From positions 1-54,301 of the IMG/VR virus record IMGVR_UViG_3300032092_000041: a stretch of DNA of 54,301 nt; one strand, written 5' to 3'. The notes beneath the pieces were generated by a model. That model made no database searches. It was given only the letters and a program-made list of their open reading frames with translations, and had not been told where the DNA came from. Below, piece after piece: positions 19,995 to 28,452 of this stretch; position 1 is the stretch's first letter; each line of letters begins with the position of its first letter. This DNA is from a virus. Both the position numbers and the translations under genes were made by a program.

Positions 19995-20810
19995 CTATGA
20001 ATTAATTCGTGTAATTAACTTGTCGGTGCCAATAAAGTTGTTACACAGATAAGTTTGAGTTTCGCCCATACTTGAAAATTGTCTTACTGTGTTATACTTG
20101 TCGGAAAATGTTTTTAAGTTACCATAAAATGCTACGTCTGCACTTCTCTGAGATGACAGTAAAGTGTTGGTATTTGATATGTCCGATACAATCTGGTTAA
20201 TTTGTGCCGCTGTTAATGATGTGTTTTGACCAACCTCAGGATCACCACTAATACTATTGGCAATCAAAGCAATGTATGGGTAAATTGTGTTGGATTGATT
20301 ACTAATTTGCGGTCCAATCAAAATACTACCAAAACTACCCAAGATAGGTGATGTATTGGTTATGTTATCCGTTTGATTGGTGATATATAGTGCTGTTTTT
20401 CCAAAAGAAATTGCTGTTTCATAATAGGGGTTGGTTACATCTTCACCATTAAACGGAGTTATTCCAGACAATCTATTAGTGTGAGCATTAAAAGCTACCG
20501 ATGTCGTAGACAAAGTTCTACACGCCGTTTGCGCAGTTGCTAAAGCCGCACAATTGGACACAGCAATATTGGCCGCAATTGTATTGGCGGTTGTAAGAAT
20601 TGTATTTACATAAGTTAATACAGGATTTTGAAAATAACCACTCACAGCATTATTTGCAATATCTTGTGCTTGCCATGTTTGAATAAAAGCAGGTTGCTTT
20701 TCTAAATGATTAACAGCATCAGTTGAAAGTGGTTCCACATAACCATTCGGGTCACTAAAACTATAACCTAGTGTTGCATATACCCCTGTTGCATTATTAA
20801 CTGTTGACAT
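19995..20810 (-). CDS. Structural protein between spike and gp25
   Basis: This 271-residue protein has no recognised domain. It is Asn/Thr/Ala-rich, with helical stretches at residues 60-100 (NTILTTANTIAANIAVSN) and 195-245. A protein of similar size and composition lies between gp5 and gp25 in many cyanophage-type genomes and is found in virions. It starts 2 bp after the spike gene and is clearly part of the hub/wedge operon. A baseplate component is inferred. Confidence 0.65.
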   Translation of the reverse strand: MSTVNNATGVYATLGYSFSDPNGYVEPLSTDAVNHLEKQPAFIQTWQAQDIANNAVSGYFQNPVLTYVNTILTTANTIAANIAVSNCAALATAQTACRTLSTTSVAFNAHTNRLSGITPFNGEDVTNPYYETAISFGKTALYITNQTDNITNTSPILGSFGSILIGPQISNQSNTIYPYIALIANSISGDPEVGQNTSLTAAQINQIVSDISNTNTLLSSQRSADVAFYGNLKTFSDKYNTVRQFSSMGETQTYLCNNFIGTDKLITRINS

Positions 20811-20812
20811 AA

Positions 20813-21583
20813 TTAAACTCCGAAGAAACCGGTCAAAGGTTTACTGGTTGGAAATCCTCTATTACCAATATGCACATGAGTATTATAGATGTTACTATTA
20901 ATAGTATCAGTCATCAAAGTGGCCTCCATAATACCAAATTCACCAAGTGGTGATTGTACCAATACCAAAGAAGTTATTGGGCCTTGAGAATACATTCCAT
21001 TAATACCAGCATATACTCCCACACCAGCATTAACTCTGGATTCGGCAGAAACAACGTCAGCCGAAACTGAACCTCCAACTTCCAAGTCTGACGCTATGTA
21101 TATATGGTCTCCAGCAGACAGGTACATCGCACCAGTCGAACTTGAAGAAGATTGAATACTCATATCGTTATCCGAGATTAACTGCATACCATTGGTTCCT
21201 GCAGCTCTGGCAACCATGTCACCCACCACTTGAAGATTATAGTTGCCATCAATCTTTTCACTCTTATTACCTAAAACATGGATGTTTGAATCGCCATTAA
21301 TGGTAATGTTACAAGTACCATTAATTTCTACATTTTTACCTTTAACCGTAATTTCATAACCAGTACCATATACTTTGTGTACCTCATCGCCATTAGGCTG
21401 CATTTCAATAAAAGTGCCTGAACGATGAGATAAACGAACCCTCTCACGGGTTGGTGTGTCATCCATCTCAAACGAATGACCAGATTCACTTTGTTGTATA
21501 TTGTTATATGGATATTCTGGCTGAGTGTCTGCATTAGCTGCTGATTCAGGTTGTGTCCATAAAACAGATGACGGATTATCCAT
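20813..21583 (-). CDS. 5: Baseplate central spike, gp5 C-terminal-like beta-helix
   Basis: This 256-residue protein contains GSFIEM-like FIEMQPNGDEV, then ITVKGKNVEINGTCNITINGDSNIH and YNLQVVGDMVARAAG. These repeats form the triple-stranded beta-helix of T4 gp5C and VgrG spikes. A C-terminal HVHIGNRG segment may bind metal at the tip. T4 gp5 is 575 residues (OB fold, lysozyme, beta-helix); here only the spike part is encoded, and an OB-fold gene sits two genes upstream on the same strand. The protein probably forms the membrane-piercing needle. No lysozyme domain is present. Confidence 0.8.
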   Translation of the reverse strand: MDNPSSVLWTQPESAANADTQPEYPYNNIQQSESGHSFEMDDTPTRERVRLSHRSGTFIEMQPNGDEVHKVYGTGYEITVKGKNVEINGTCNITINGDSNIHVLGNKSEKIDGNYNLQVVGDMVARAAGTNGMQLISDNDMSIQSSSSSTGAMYLSAGDHIYIASDLEVGGSVSADVVSAESRVNAGVGVYAGINGMYSQGPITSLVLVQSPLGEFGIMEATLMTDTINSNIYNTHVHIGNRGFPTSKPLTGFFGV

Positions 21584-22266
21584 TATATACCTTTTTTAAA
21601 CTGCGTTGCAACATTGGGTAATTGAGTAACTGCACTAGAAATTGCTACGGCACCAGCGGCCGCTGTGGCAGCCATAGAAACGGTCTGATTAAATGTTTGT
21701 GCGGCCTCTTTGGCAGCTTTAAGTTCATCACCAAACCCACCACTTGCACCACCAGTAATATCAGTTAGAGCATTACCTACTGCAGCATAAAGATTTTTTA
21801 AACAATCCTGTAACATAGCTAACAATCTTCCAGGCAAACTTAAAATATAAGCAATCATGTCTTGTATTTTTTTAATATATTGAACAACAAGAGCTTCAAA
21901 ATCAAGAATAGGTTGTATTATATTTTTTTGTATATACTTTAACTCTTTAGTGATTGATTTAAGTTTATTATACAACCATTGACTTTCTCCTGTTGCATCA
22001 GAAAAACCTAACGCTCTCATTACGTCACGAATCGCATTTCTAATATTAATTGCTTGAGAATTTAAAAATCTTTTTAATGCATTATTTTTAATAATATCCA
22101 AACTAAAATCACAATTGTGTGATAATGTACTATTGGTAAAGCTAATAGCAGTATTGGCAACCTGCCCTATACCGAGGGCGGGAGTGGTAGGTTGTCCAGC
22201 AGTATTGAATATTCCTGTATAAGGACTAAAAGGTGGATTTTCGGCAGTTCCAAGATTTGGTTTCAT
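21583..22266 (-). CDS. Tail hub-associated protein of unknown function
   Basis: This 227-residue protein is encoded between the two gp5-like pieces. Residues 55-165 are helical and basic (NNALKRFLNSQAINIRNAIRD, KKIQDMIAYILSLPGRLLAML), and the C-terminal 55 residues are Ala-rich (SMAATAAAGAVAISSAV), possibly a membrane-active or coiled segment. Proteins of this type occupy the same slot in cyanophage-like genomes. It occupies the gene position of T4's lysozyme domain but shows no lysozyme motif. Hub or spike-loading function is inference. Confidence 0.6.
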   Translation of the reverse strand: MKPNLGTAENPPFSPYTGIFNTAGQPTTPALGIGQVANTAISFTNSTLSHNCDFSLDIIKNNALKRFLNSQAINIRNAIRDVMRALGFSDATGESQWLYNKLKSITKELKYIQKNIIQPILDFEALVVQYIKKIQDMIAYILSLPGRLLAMLQDCLKNLYAAVGNALTDITGGASGGFGDELKAAKEAAQTFNQTVSMAATAAAGAVAISSAVTQLPNVATQFKKGI

Positions 22267-22274
22267 TTTAATTC

Positions 22275-22580
22275 CTATTGTTTAAGTCCAGGCATTACAC
22301 CAAACATTATAGGAAATTGTCCTGATTCTCCATCCATAAAGAATCCAACAACCCAATCTCCTACCATTGGTGCAGAAAACGATTTCGAATTATTTATTGG
22401 GTATAACGGATGCGCAAAAGGTAAATCTTCAGATGGAATTAATTCTTTATTTTGTGTATGCCAACCAAAGATACGAACTTGACAACGACCCAATCCTAAC
22501 GGATCAATTCTATTTTCTACTTCTCCAACCCACCAAACAAAACCATTTAGGCCGGCAAAGTTGTTAATCATTTTAGACAT
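22275..22580 (-). CDS. 5: gp5 N-terminal OB-fold domain protein
   Basis: This 101-residue protein contains VWWVGEVENRIDPLGLGRCQVRIFGWH, followed by LPFAHPLYP and SAPMVGDWVVGFFMDGESGQ, the recognisable gp5/GpV OB-fold core that docks the spike onto the gp27 ring. The stop-to-start distance to the gp27-like gene is zero to one base, as in a hub operon. In T4 this domain is covalently joined to lysozyme and spike; here it stands alone. Confidence 0.82.
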   Translation of the reverse strand: MSKMINNFAGLNGFVWWVGEVENRIDPLGLGRCQVRIFGWHTQNKELIPSEDLPFAHPLYPINNSKSFSAPMVGDWVVGFFMDGESGQFPIMFGVMPGLKQ

Positions 22581-23953
22581 TATGCAATTCCTTTAACCGT
22601 ATTCTGCCACAGAGCAGAATTGTTATCTGGTGAAGCATATTGTTTAGTTGTGCTTTCTTTTGTAATTTCAAGCACAGTTTTGTATTCATTCATTGTAATC
22701 ATGTGACGAACTGCTGTAATTAAATATTTTCCTGAATAAAACGGATCAGGTTCTTTGTTGTTAGGATTTTTAGATAATAAAGACAAGTTAAGGTTTGTAC
22801 CAATAGTAAGACCAGGATCTCCAGGTACAGAAATTTTAACTCTTGTATAATTTGCCAATGCTAACTGTGCTGTTCTATATGGTATGTAAGTTTCAGCATA
22901 AATGTCTTTACCAACAGAATCAGGTCCTTGCTCAGCAATGTAAGGTACTAAATTTTGTTCAAAATTTGAGAATATTAATTTTGTTACTGCTTCTGGAGTT
23001 TGGTTAACTCCTTCACCAAATCTATTTTTAAATGTATTGGTGATTGGATGTTCGTTTAACATCGTGGCTTCCTGAATATAACCAGCATAATCAAAGTTAG
23101 TTTCTTTATAACGTCTTGTGACTGGATCCACAGATATTAATTTATTGGCAAATATACCAGAATTAATTGCTCCCAATGAATCGTAAGAATTTAAAATTTC
23201 ATATGTCGTAACATTATGTATTCGTTTATTTAAATCATATGTGGCATTATCTATATTTTTTGGATCATAACTGTAATTATAAAAAACAGGTTCTTTCATC
23301 ATAGATTGAATTGACCTAAAATTAAAACCAAACTTATTTTCATAAAACAACATATCAGCACCAGGTTTGTCTGGTTGTGGTCTGGCATACCCCGCCATAT
23401 AATTAATTGCATCAAATGGTTTTATTGTTGGTATAACAAAATCATATATGCCATAGGTTGAATCAATTTGAGCAATTTTTTTGTTTGGTACTTTTAAATA
23501 ATTTTCTAAAATATCAATAACATTATCTGAAATAGATTTGGCACGATATGATTTACTTACTTTATATTGTTCAGACAATAACATTTCTTCAGAACAAAAA
23601 TACAAAGAATAAGATTCTGTATCGCCTTTACCTTCTGGTCGCCTTTTGTCTACTTTATAAACACGGAATATTTTATCAATCCAGTTAGAATTTTGATTGG
23701 TTTTACCAAATGTCATCCGCAGATATTCATTACCGGTAAGGTTTAATGTTTCAATGTAACCCATAGAATCAACAACCATCAGATAACCTGACGCTGTATT
23801 ATTAAACAAATCTTCTTGATATGATAATTCGGTCAATAAATTTTTCATGTCCATACTATTGGATGCTGATAGTAAGGTAAGATTTATTAACGCATAGTCT
23901 TTTGGATAAGATACACCAGCTGGCGTTGGTGCTGAAGAAGATATGTCCGCCAC
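22580..23953 (-). CDS. 27: Baseplate hub protein gp27-like
   Basis: This 457-residue protein contains LTELSYQEDLFNNTASGYLMVVDS near residue 40 and FRVYKVDKRRPEGKGDTESY near residue 95. It also has YRAKSISDNVIDILENYL and a C-terminal GKYLITAVRHMI segment, matching the gp27/GpD tail-tube-like hub fold. T4 gp27 (391 residues) is a trimeric torus that joins the hexagonal tube to the trimeric spike. The flanking OB-fold gp5 piece and gp53 support the assignment. Confidence 0.82.
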   Translation of the reverse strand: MADISSSAPTPAGVSYPKDYALINLTLLSASNSMDMKNLLTELSYQEDLFNNTASGYLMVVDSMGYIETLNLTGNEYLRMTFGKTNQNSNWIDKIFRVYKVDKRRPEGKGDTESYSLYFCSEEMLLSEQYKVSKSYRAKSISDNVIDILENYLKVPNKKIAQIDSTYGIYDFVIPTIKPFDAINYMAGYARPQPDKPGADMLFYENKFGFNFRSIQSMMKEPVFYNYSYDPKNIDNATYDLNKRIHNVTTYEILNSYDSLGAINSGIFANKLISVDPVTRRYKETNFDYAGYIQEATMLNEHPITNTFKNRFGEGVNQTPEAVTKLIFSNFEQNLVPYIAEQGPDSVGKDIYAETYIPYRTAQLALANYTRVKISVPGDPGLTIGTNLNLSLLSKNPNNKEPDPFYSGKYLITAVRHMITMNEYKTVLEITKESTTKQYASPDNNSALWQNTVKGIA

Positions 23954-23954
23954 T

Positions 23955-24581
23955 TTATGTACCCATTAATGATTTAAGTTGACTTTCAAATTGCGGTGCA
24001 TAAATTGCATTTATTAATTTAATAGTTCTTTTTGATTCATTTTGTTCAACTTCCCAATCATATATGTTAACAGCCTCTTTTGTAATCGTTTCTTTTGCTG
24101 ATGTGCCATTAGAAAATGTTACTGTTTTTGTTGAAGGCAATGTTGTTAAATATGACGGTTCATCAATTATATAAGTCTTTGATGTTGTTGTCAATGATGT
24201 TTCATCAGTTGTTGTAATAATTTTACGATATTCATATACTGTTGAAGATGTGTATGCCAAAACGGTATTGGCATTAGCCGCAACGGAATACTTATTATTT
24301 AAATATAATGTAAACTGCTGAGAAGATAGTGGCCAATCCCATTGCGGATCTAATATTTGATTTGAAAACAAAACCAACCAATAACGATATGAATCGCCAT
24401 AATATTTGGAAGCAACAATGTCTGGTGTATCACCATCTTGTATATTATATTCATAAAACATTAGAGGGTTTGTCATTAAATTTTGTACAAGTTCCGCTCT
24501 TGCCAAAAGATTAGTTAAAACAATAGCATTATTTTTATTGTCGTTAGTTAGAATTTTTGGTAAGGTATTAAAATATAACAT
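23955..24581 (-). CDS. 53: Baseplate wedge protein gp53
   Basis: This 208-residue protein is near the T4 gp53 length (196). It contains YEYNIQDGDTPDIVASKYYGD and YRYWLVLFSNQILDPQWDWP, the LysM-like core of the family, which clamps the wedge to the hub. The start codon overlaps the stop of the gp48-like gene by one base. The T4 order 4-53-5 is partly preserved in this neighbourhood. Confidence 0.88.
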   Translation of the reverse strand: MLYFNTLPKILTNDNKNNAIVLTNLLARAELVQNLMTNPLMFYEYNIQDGDTPDIVASKYYGDSYRYWLVLFSNQILDPQWDWPLSSQQFTLYLNNKYSVAANANTVLAYTSSTVYEYRKIITTTDETSLTTTSKTYIIDEPSYLTTLPSTKTVTFSNGTSAKETITKEAVNIYDWEVEQNESKRTIKLINAIYAPQFESQLKSLMGT

Positions 24582-25738
24582 TATCTTAAAGTTCCTTTAG
24601 CAATTTTATCTCTATCAACAATAACAATTTCTTTAAATGTTAAATTGAGTGTTGTTTGTACTGGCGCACCGTTTTCATGTACAGCAAAACCATTTGGTGC
24701 ATAATTAACGTCAATATCAGTTAAAACACAATCACCATATTTTGGTGTATACTGATTTTCGTTTTGGCCAATTTTGAATTGTACATTAAATATTGAAGGC
24801 GAAGTCAAAAACATACTTTGTGTTGAATCGGTTTTGCCGGCTTCAAATCCAGGCGAAAAATGATATTTAAATGTTTTAATAATATCGTTAACTTCAGTAG
24901 ATTCTTCCAAAGATTTTGGAGTAAACATAAAAGATAATTGAAAACTACGAAAACCAACACCTCTAAAAATCATCTGCAATTGTGGGTTAATTGCATAACC
25001 TTGGCCTTTTAATATAACGTCACCAATCACTTTAGCATCAATTAAATTACTACCAATACCACTCGCACCCAATAAGTTTGCAACTGTTGCTGTAACTGCT
25101 GGATCTGTTGATGCTAAATTACCTAAACTTTTTCCTAAATCTCCAGAGGTAAAAGTTCCTTGTTGTCCTGCATTAGTGGCTAATTGGTCAATCATCCTTA
25201 ATGTAGATATTCCTGTGCCCATATCACCTAAACTCATTTCTTGCCAGTCGGCTGAATACTGTGCCATTAATGTATCTGGCATATATAAAGAAATATATGC
25301 TTTCGCTTGTGTTGTTGTGGGTGAAATTTGTAATGAGGTGGGAATATATTCACCAATCTTTTTATAACCATCACCAACTCCCTCTGTGGCTCGTCCAATT
25401 AATTCTTGTGTAGTTTCAGAAGAACCACTAGCGGCACTTTTAATTCCATTACTTATTGCTTCACCAATAGCTCCTGTTGCCTGAGCAATACCATTAAGAT
25501 TGATGCTTTGGCCAGGAGTTGTTGGTCCTGTTGTTGAATACCCAGCGGGTATAACTTCTTTAATTGAAAATTGTACATAATGATTTTTAGTGGCATCAGT
25601 AGCAAGGTCAGAAGGATACTTTAAGGTTTGTACTCCTTTGCCACCATACAAAGCGGCAAGTGGACCTTTAGCAATTTGACCTAGGGGGCCAGGTAGAGAA
25701 ACGCCAGCGACTGATGTTGGTATGGAGATTACGGCCAT
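24581..25738 (-). CDS. 48: Baseplate tail-tube cap protein gp48-like
   Basis: This 385-residue protein (T4 gp48 is 364) contains LKYPSDLATDATKNHYVQFSIKE near residue 40 and FRGVGFRSFQLSFMFTPKSLEES near residue 265. It also has FKYHFSPG and CVLTDIDVNYAPNGFAVHENGAPVQT. These are the landmarks of the cyanophage-type gp48 tube-initiator family, which has a tube-like fold. Residues 95-230 are low-complexity and Gly/Ser-rich. It is the first gene of the leftward hub/wedge transcript and has a consensus late promoter 32 bp upstream. Confidence 0.78.
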   Translation of the reverse strand: MAVISIPTSVAGVSLPGPLGQIAKGPLAALYGGKGVQTLKYPSDLATDATKNHYVQFSIKEVIPAGYSTTGPTTPGQSINLNGIAQATGAIGEAISNGIKSAASGSSETTQELIGRATEGVGDGYKKIGEYIPTSLQISPTTTQAKAYISLYMPDTLMAQYSADWQEMSLGDMGTGISTLRMIDQLATNAGQQGTFTSGDLGKSLGNLASTDPAVTATVANLLGASGIGSNLIDAKVIGDVILKGQGYAINPQLQMIFRGVGFRSFQLSFMFTPKSLEESTEVNDIIKTFKYHFSPGFEAGKTDSTQSMFLTSPSIFNVQFKIGQNENQYTPKYGDCVLTDIDVNYAPNGFAVHENGAPVQTTLNLTFKEIVIVDRDKIAKGTLR

Positions 25739-25769
25739 TGATTAACTCTTTAAATTGAAATATACATAG

Positions 25770-25777
25770 TATTTATA
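25770..25777 (-). promoter_or_regulatory. T4-type late promoter (TATAAATA) for hub/wedge operon
   Basis: The minus-strand octamer is exactly TATAAATA, the T4 late -10 element. It lies 32 bp upstream of the gp48-like start at 25738, in the 38-bp divergent gap. Its first base pair (25777) is the A of the gp4 ATG on the other strand, so the promoter and the gp4 start abut. Confidence 0.7.
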
Positions 25778-26214
25778 TGGCTTATTCAGGACGATTCACA
25801 CCAAAATACCCTCAAAAATATGTTGGAGACCACACCAACATCATCTACCGTTCTTCATGGGAAGTAAAGGTGATGGATTGGCTTGACCGTAATTCCGATG
25901 TTATATCATGGCAATCAGAAGAACTCATTGTTCCTTACAAATCTCCTGTTGATGGCAAATGGCACCGTTACTTTCCAGACTTTATTGCTAAAGTAAGAAC
26001 CAAAGACAATAAATTCAAAACAATGATGATTGAAGTTAAACCAGACAAACAAACCAAAGAACCACAACAAAAAAAACGTATCACTAAACAATACATAAAC
26101 GAAGTGGTGGCGTGGGGGGTGAACCAAGCCAAATGGAAGGCGGCTGAAGAATTCTGTGCTGACCGTGGTTGGGAGTTTAAAATTCTTACTGAACATCACC
26201 TAGGAATCAACTAA
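25777..26214 (+). CDS. 4: Head completion nuclease gp4-like
   Basis: This 145-residue protein is similar in length to T4 gp4 (150). It contains FTPKYPQKYVGD, IIYRSSWEVKVMDWLDRN, PDFIAKV and MMIEVKPDKQ. The PD...EVK pattern is that of a PD-(D/E)XK-like fold (Asp near residue 67, Glu-x-Lys near 87-89), seen in the gp50/gp4 head completion family and TnsA-like nucleases. It acts after DNA packaging to prepare heads for tail joining. No Shine-Dalgarno is visible upstream of the ATG, and the neighbouring divergent late promoter overlaps its start. Confidence 0.85.
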   Translation: MAYSGRFTPKYPQKYVGDHTNIIYRSSWEVKVMDWLDRNSDVISWQSEELIVPYKSPVDGKWHRYFPDFIAKVRTKDNKFKTMMIEVKPDKQTKEPQQKKRITKQYINEVVAWGVNQAKWKAAEEFCADRGWEFKILTEHHLGIN

Positions 26215-26222
26215 ATAACGTT

Positions 26223-26819
26223 ATGGCCTCTAAACTTACACTGCTCACACAACAACTATCTGCAGCTCAAATGCAAAAGATGTCCAGAGAATCATATCAA
26301 TGGCTCTTGAAAAAAATTAATGAATTACGAAATCCTTCATTAATTCCAAGAACTATTGCTAATGAAAGGTTTAGACAAACTAGAAGATTATTTAAAGGTA
26401 GATTATACCAATTTTTTTACGATCCAAAAGGTAAGGCAGATATGCCTTATTATGACCGTTTTCCTTTGGTATTAATATTGGAAAAATATGATGATGGATT
26501 TTTAGGATTAAACCTACATTATTTACCAATTAAGTACAGAGTGGCATTTTTAGACAAACTGTTAAATTACGCCATCCTAGACGATGAAGATAATCCAGCA
26601 AGGTTACGCATCACCTATGATATATTGACGGCCTCCAGACGGTTTAGAGAGTTTAGGCCGTGTATTAAAAGATACTTATTTAGCCAAATAAGGTCAAAAA
26701 TACTTACCATTGAACCACAAGAGTGGGAAGTGGCAATTTTCTTACCTACTCAACTGTTTAAAGGTGCTAAACCACAGAAAGTATGGCAAGAATCAGTAAA
26801 TGAAATAAGGAAAAGTTAA
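26223..26819 (+). CDS. Conserved phage protein, possible gp2-type DNA end protector
   Basis: This 198-residue basic protein contains SRESYQWLLKKINELRNPS, KGRLYQFFYDPKGKADMPYYDRFPLVLIL and DDGFLGLNLHYLPIKYRV. These phrases recur in T4-like and jumbo phages and are sometimes annotated as DNA end protector. In T4, gene 2 is next to gene 4, and this gene lies 8 bp after gp4, so position supports that role. Direct similarity to T4 gp2 cannot be shown by eye, so the name is tentative. Its stop overlaps the next start by one base. Confidence 0.6.
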   Translation: MASKLTLLTQQLSAAQMQKMSRESYQWLLKKINELRNPSLIPRTIANERFRQTRRLFKGRLYQFFYDPKGKADMPYYDRFPLVLILEKYDDGFLGLNLHYLPIKYRVAFLDKLLNYAILDDEDNPARLRITYDILTASRRFREFRPCIKRYLFSQIRSKILTIEPQEWEVAIFLPTQLFKGAKPQKVWQESVNEIRKS

Positions 26820-27502
26820 TGCCTAGTAGCTTAAACGATTTTCGTGCCAGTTTTGTAAAAGATTTGGCCAAACCCAATCGGTTTGATGTAAACATTCCCG
26901 TACCACTAACTTTGTTTCCTTACCGAAATACTGGCAGAACTTTATCATTGCGCTGTGAATCTACCGAATTACCAAGTAGAACATTTGCCACAACGGAACA
27001 AAAGTTTGGTACCAATCCAACCGAAAAACATCCATATCAATCTCAATACAATGATATCACCATGACATTCATTGTTTCAGAAAGTATGGAAGAAAAGTTA
27101 TTCTTTGATGCTTGGATGGAATATATCAATCCGTCTTACAAGTTTGACTTTAGATACAAATCAGATTACATATCAACACTACAAGTTAATCAGTACGACC
27201 AGCAGAATAAAAAAATATATTCTGTTAATTTGATTGATGCATTTCCTATTTCAGTAAATCAATTAGATTTGGATTGGTCATCAGATGCGTACCATAAATT
27301 AACCGTGGTGTTTGCTTACACATACTGGCAAAACAATTCAATTCAAGCATTGGGTTCCAGTTTGTTACAATCTATTACATCGGAAATTGCTGCCGGAGTT
27401 AATGATTTTACAACACAAATTCCAAATAGAGCTGATTTGACAAATGTTTTTAGAGATAGAAATAGTTTGAATGGCAGCCAAGCTAACAGAGATTTTGATT
27501 AA
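26819..27502 (+). CDS. Tail tube-fold protein (gp54/gp19-like)
   Basis: This 227-residue protein contains NRFDVNIPVPLTLFP, LSLRCESTELPSRTF, NDITMTFIVSESMEEKLFFDAWMEYINP and NLIDAFPISVNQLDLDWS. These elements define the T4 gp19-like tail tube fold shared by gp19, gp48 and gp54. The position next to hub genes suggests the tube initiator gp54 rather than the main tube, although T4 gp54 is longer (320). It is followed after 24 bp by gp26 and then by the large tail proteins. Confidence 0.75.
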   Translation: MPSSLNDFRASFVKDLAKPNRFDVNIPVPLTLFPYRNTGRTLSLRCESTELPSRTFATTEQKFGTNPTEKHPYQSQYNDITMTFIVSESMEEKLFFDAWMEYINPSYKFDFRYKSDYISTLQVNQYDQQNKKIYSVNLIDAFPISVNQLDLDWSSDAYHKLTVVFAYTYWQNNSIQALGSSLLQSITSEIAAGVNDFTTQIPNRADLTNVFRDRNSLNGSQANRDFD

Positions 27503-27526
27503 TTTTTAATATGGAGTGAAAATAAA

Positions 27527-28267
27527 ATGGCTTTACCAAAAATTGATGCACCAGTGTATGAAATAGATTTACCATTATCCAAGAAACACATTCGATTTAG
27601 ACCGTTTTTGGTTAAAGAACAACGTAACTTAATGATGGCTTTGGAATCAGACGATAGACAAACTATTGAAAAAAATATTCGTCAAGTGTTACACAATTGT
27701 ACTTTGACTGAAAATGTTGATATTGATTCGTTACCAATTATTGATGTTGAGTTTTATTTCTTAAATTTGAGAGCCCGTTCTGTTGGTGAAATTGTAGAAA
27801 GCAACTATCGTTGTGAGAACATGGTTCAATTAGAGGATCGCACAGACCCAACACCATGTGGTAATTCTATGAAAACCAAAATTAATCTTTTGGATATTCA
27901 AGTTGAGATGGGGGCCACAAAAGAGATTATTAATTTAACCAACACAATTAGTATCAAATTAAAGTATCCAGAGTTCTCTGTGTTGGAATCGGTTGCAAAA
28001 ACCAATAATGTAACTGATATGGCATTTGATATGATTATTAATAGTATCGAACATATCTATGATGGCCAACAATACTATTATGCCAAAGAGAGTACCAAAA
28101 AAGAATTGAATGATTTTTTGGAATCATTGAATCAGGAACAGTTTGCACAGATTGAACAATTTTTTGAGAATTTGCCAAAGTTAAACAAAAAGATTGAAAT
28201 GAAGTGTGGCAAGTGTGGTTATGACCATTCCATTGAAGTCGAAGGCCTAGACAGTTTTTTCGACTAA
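27527..28267 (+). CDS. 26: Baseplate hub/tail assembly protein gp26-like
   Basis: This 246-residue protein begins with ALPKIDAPVYEIDLPLSKK and KHIRFRPFLVKEQRNLMMALES, the signature of the T4 gp26 hub family (PF12322). T4 gp26 is 208 residues. A zinc-binding region is suggested by C-x(18-19)-C-G near residues 103-122 and by MKCGKCGYDH near the C-terminus. The Shine-Dalgarno is GGAGTGA. The last codons AGT TTT TTC GAC TAA contain a -1 slippery heptamer (28255-28261), and the -1 frame continues open for 63 codons into a gp51-like sequence. Some ribosomes may therefore make a longer fusion protein. Confidence 0.85.
   Translation: MALPKIDAPVYEIDLPLSKKHIRFRPFLVKEQRNLMMALESDDRQTIEKNIRQVLHNCTLTENVDIDSLPIIDVEFYFLNLRARSVGEIVESNYRCENMVQLEDRTDPTPCGNSMKTKINLLDIQVEMGATKEIINLTNTISIKLKYPEFSVLESVAKTNNVTDMAFDMIINSIEHIYDGQQYYYAKESTKKELNDFLESLNQEQFAQIEQFFENLPKLNKKIEMKCGKCGYDHSIEVEGLDSFFD
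28255..28261 (+). promoter_or_regulatory. Candidate programmed -1 frameshift site (T TTT TTC)
   Basis: In the gp26 frame the codons are AGT TTT TTC GAC TAA, which gives the canonical X-XXY-YYZ heptamer T-TTT-TTC two codons before the stop. A slip of one base back enters a frame reading Arg-Leu-Thr-Phe-Arg-Tyr-Asp-Asn, which stays open to the TGA at 28450-28452. No strong downstream stem was identified by eye. Confidence 0.7.
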
Positions 28268-28452
28268 CATTTCGTTATGACAATCTGAAGAATTACTACA
28301 CTACTAATTTTAGTTTGATGCAACACCACAAATATAGTCTTACGGAACTTGAAAATATGATTCCGTGGGAAAGAGATATTTACGTTACTATGCTTATACA
28401 ATATATTGAACAAGAAAACGAAAAAATTAAGCAAAGACAAAAAGGTAAATGA
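28261..28452 (+). CDS. 51: gp51-like tail assembly chaperone, expressed as gp26 -1 frameshift extension
   Basis: The -1 frame relative to gp26 encodes 63 residues, including NLKNYYTTNFSLMQHHKYS and LTELENMIPWERDIYVTML, then a Lys/Glu/Gln-rich tail. The phrase LTELE-x-M-(I/M)-P-W-E-R-(D/E)-I-Y is a recurrent motif of short chaperones that follow gp26 in T4-like phages and of GT-type tail chaperones in other phages. No start codon with a ribosome site exists near its beginning. The first in-frame ATG (28318) would remove the conserved N-terminal part and has no Shine-Dalgarno. This favours expression by frameshifting from gp26. Its TGA overlaps the ATG of the next gene. Confidence 0.7.
   Translation, partial: RLTFRYDNLKNYYTTNFSLMQHHKYSLTELENMIPWERDIYVTMLIQYIEQENEKIKQRQKGK

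Noticed and set aside
3731-24581. Many small frames inside structural genes on either strand
   Set aside because: They sit inside longer genes with clear family motifs, lack ribosome sites and have low-complexity compositions.
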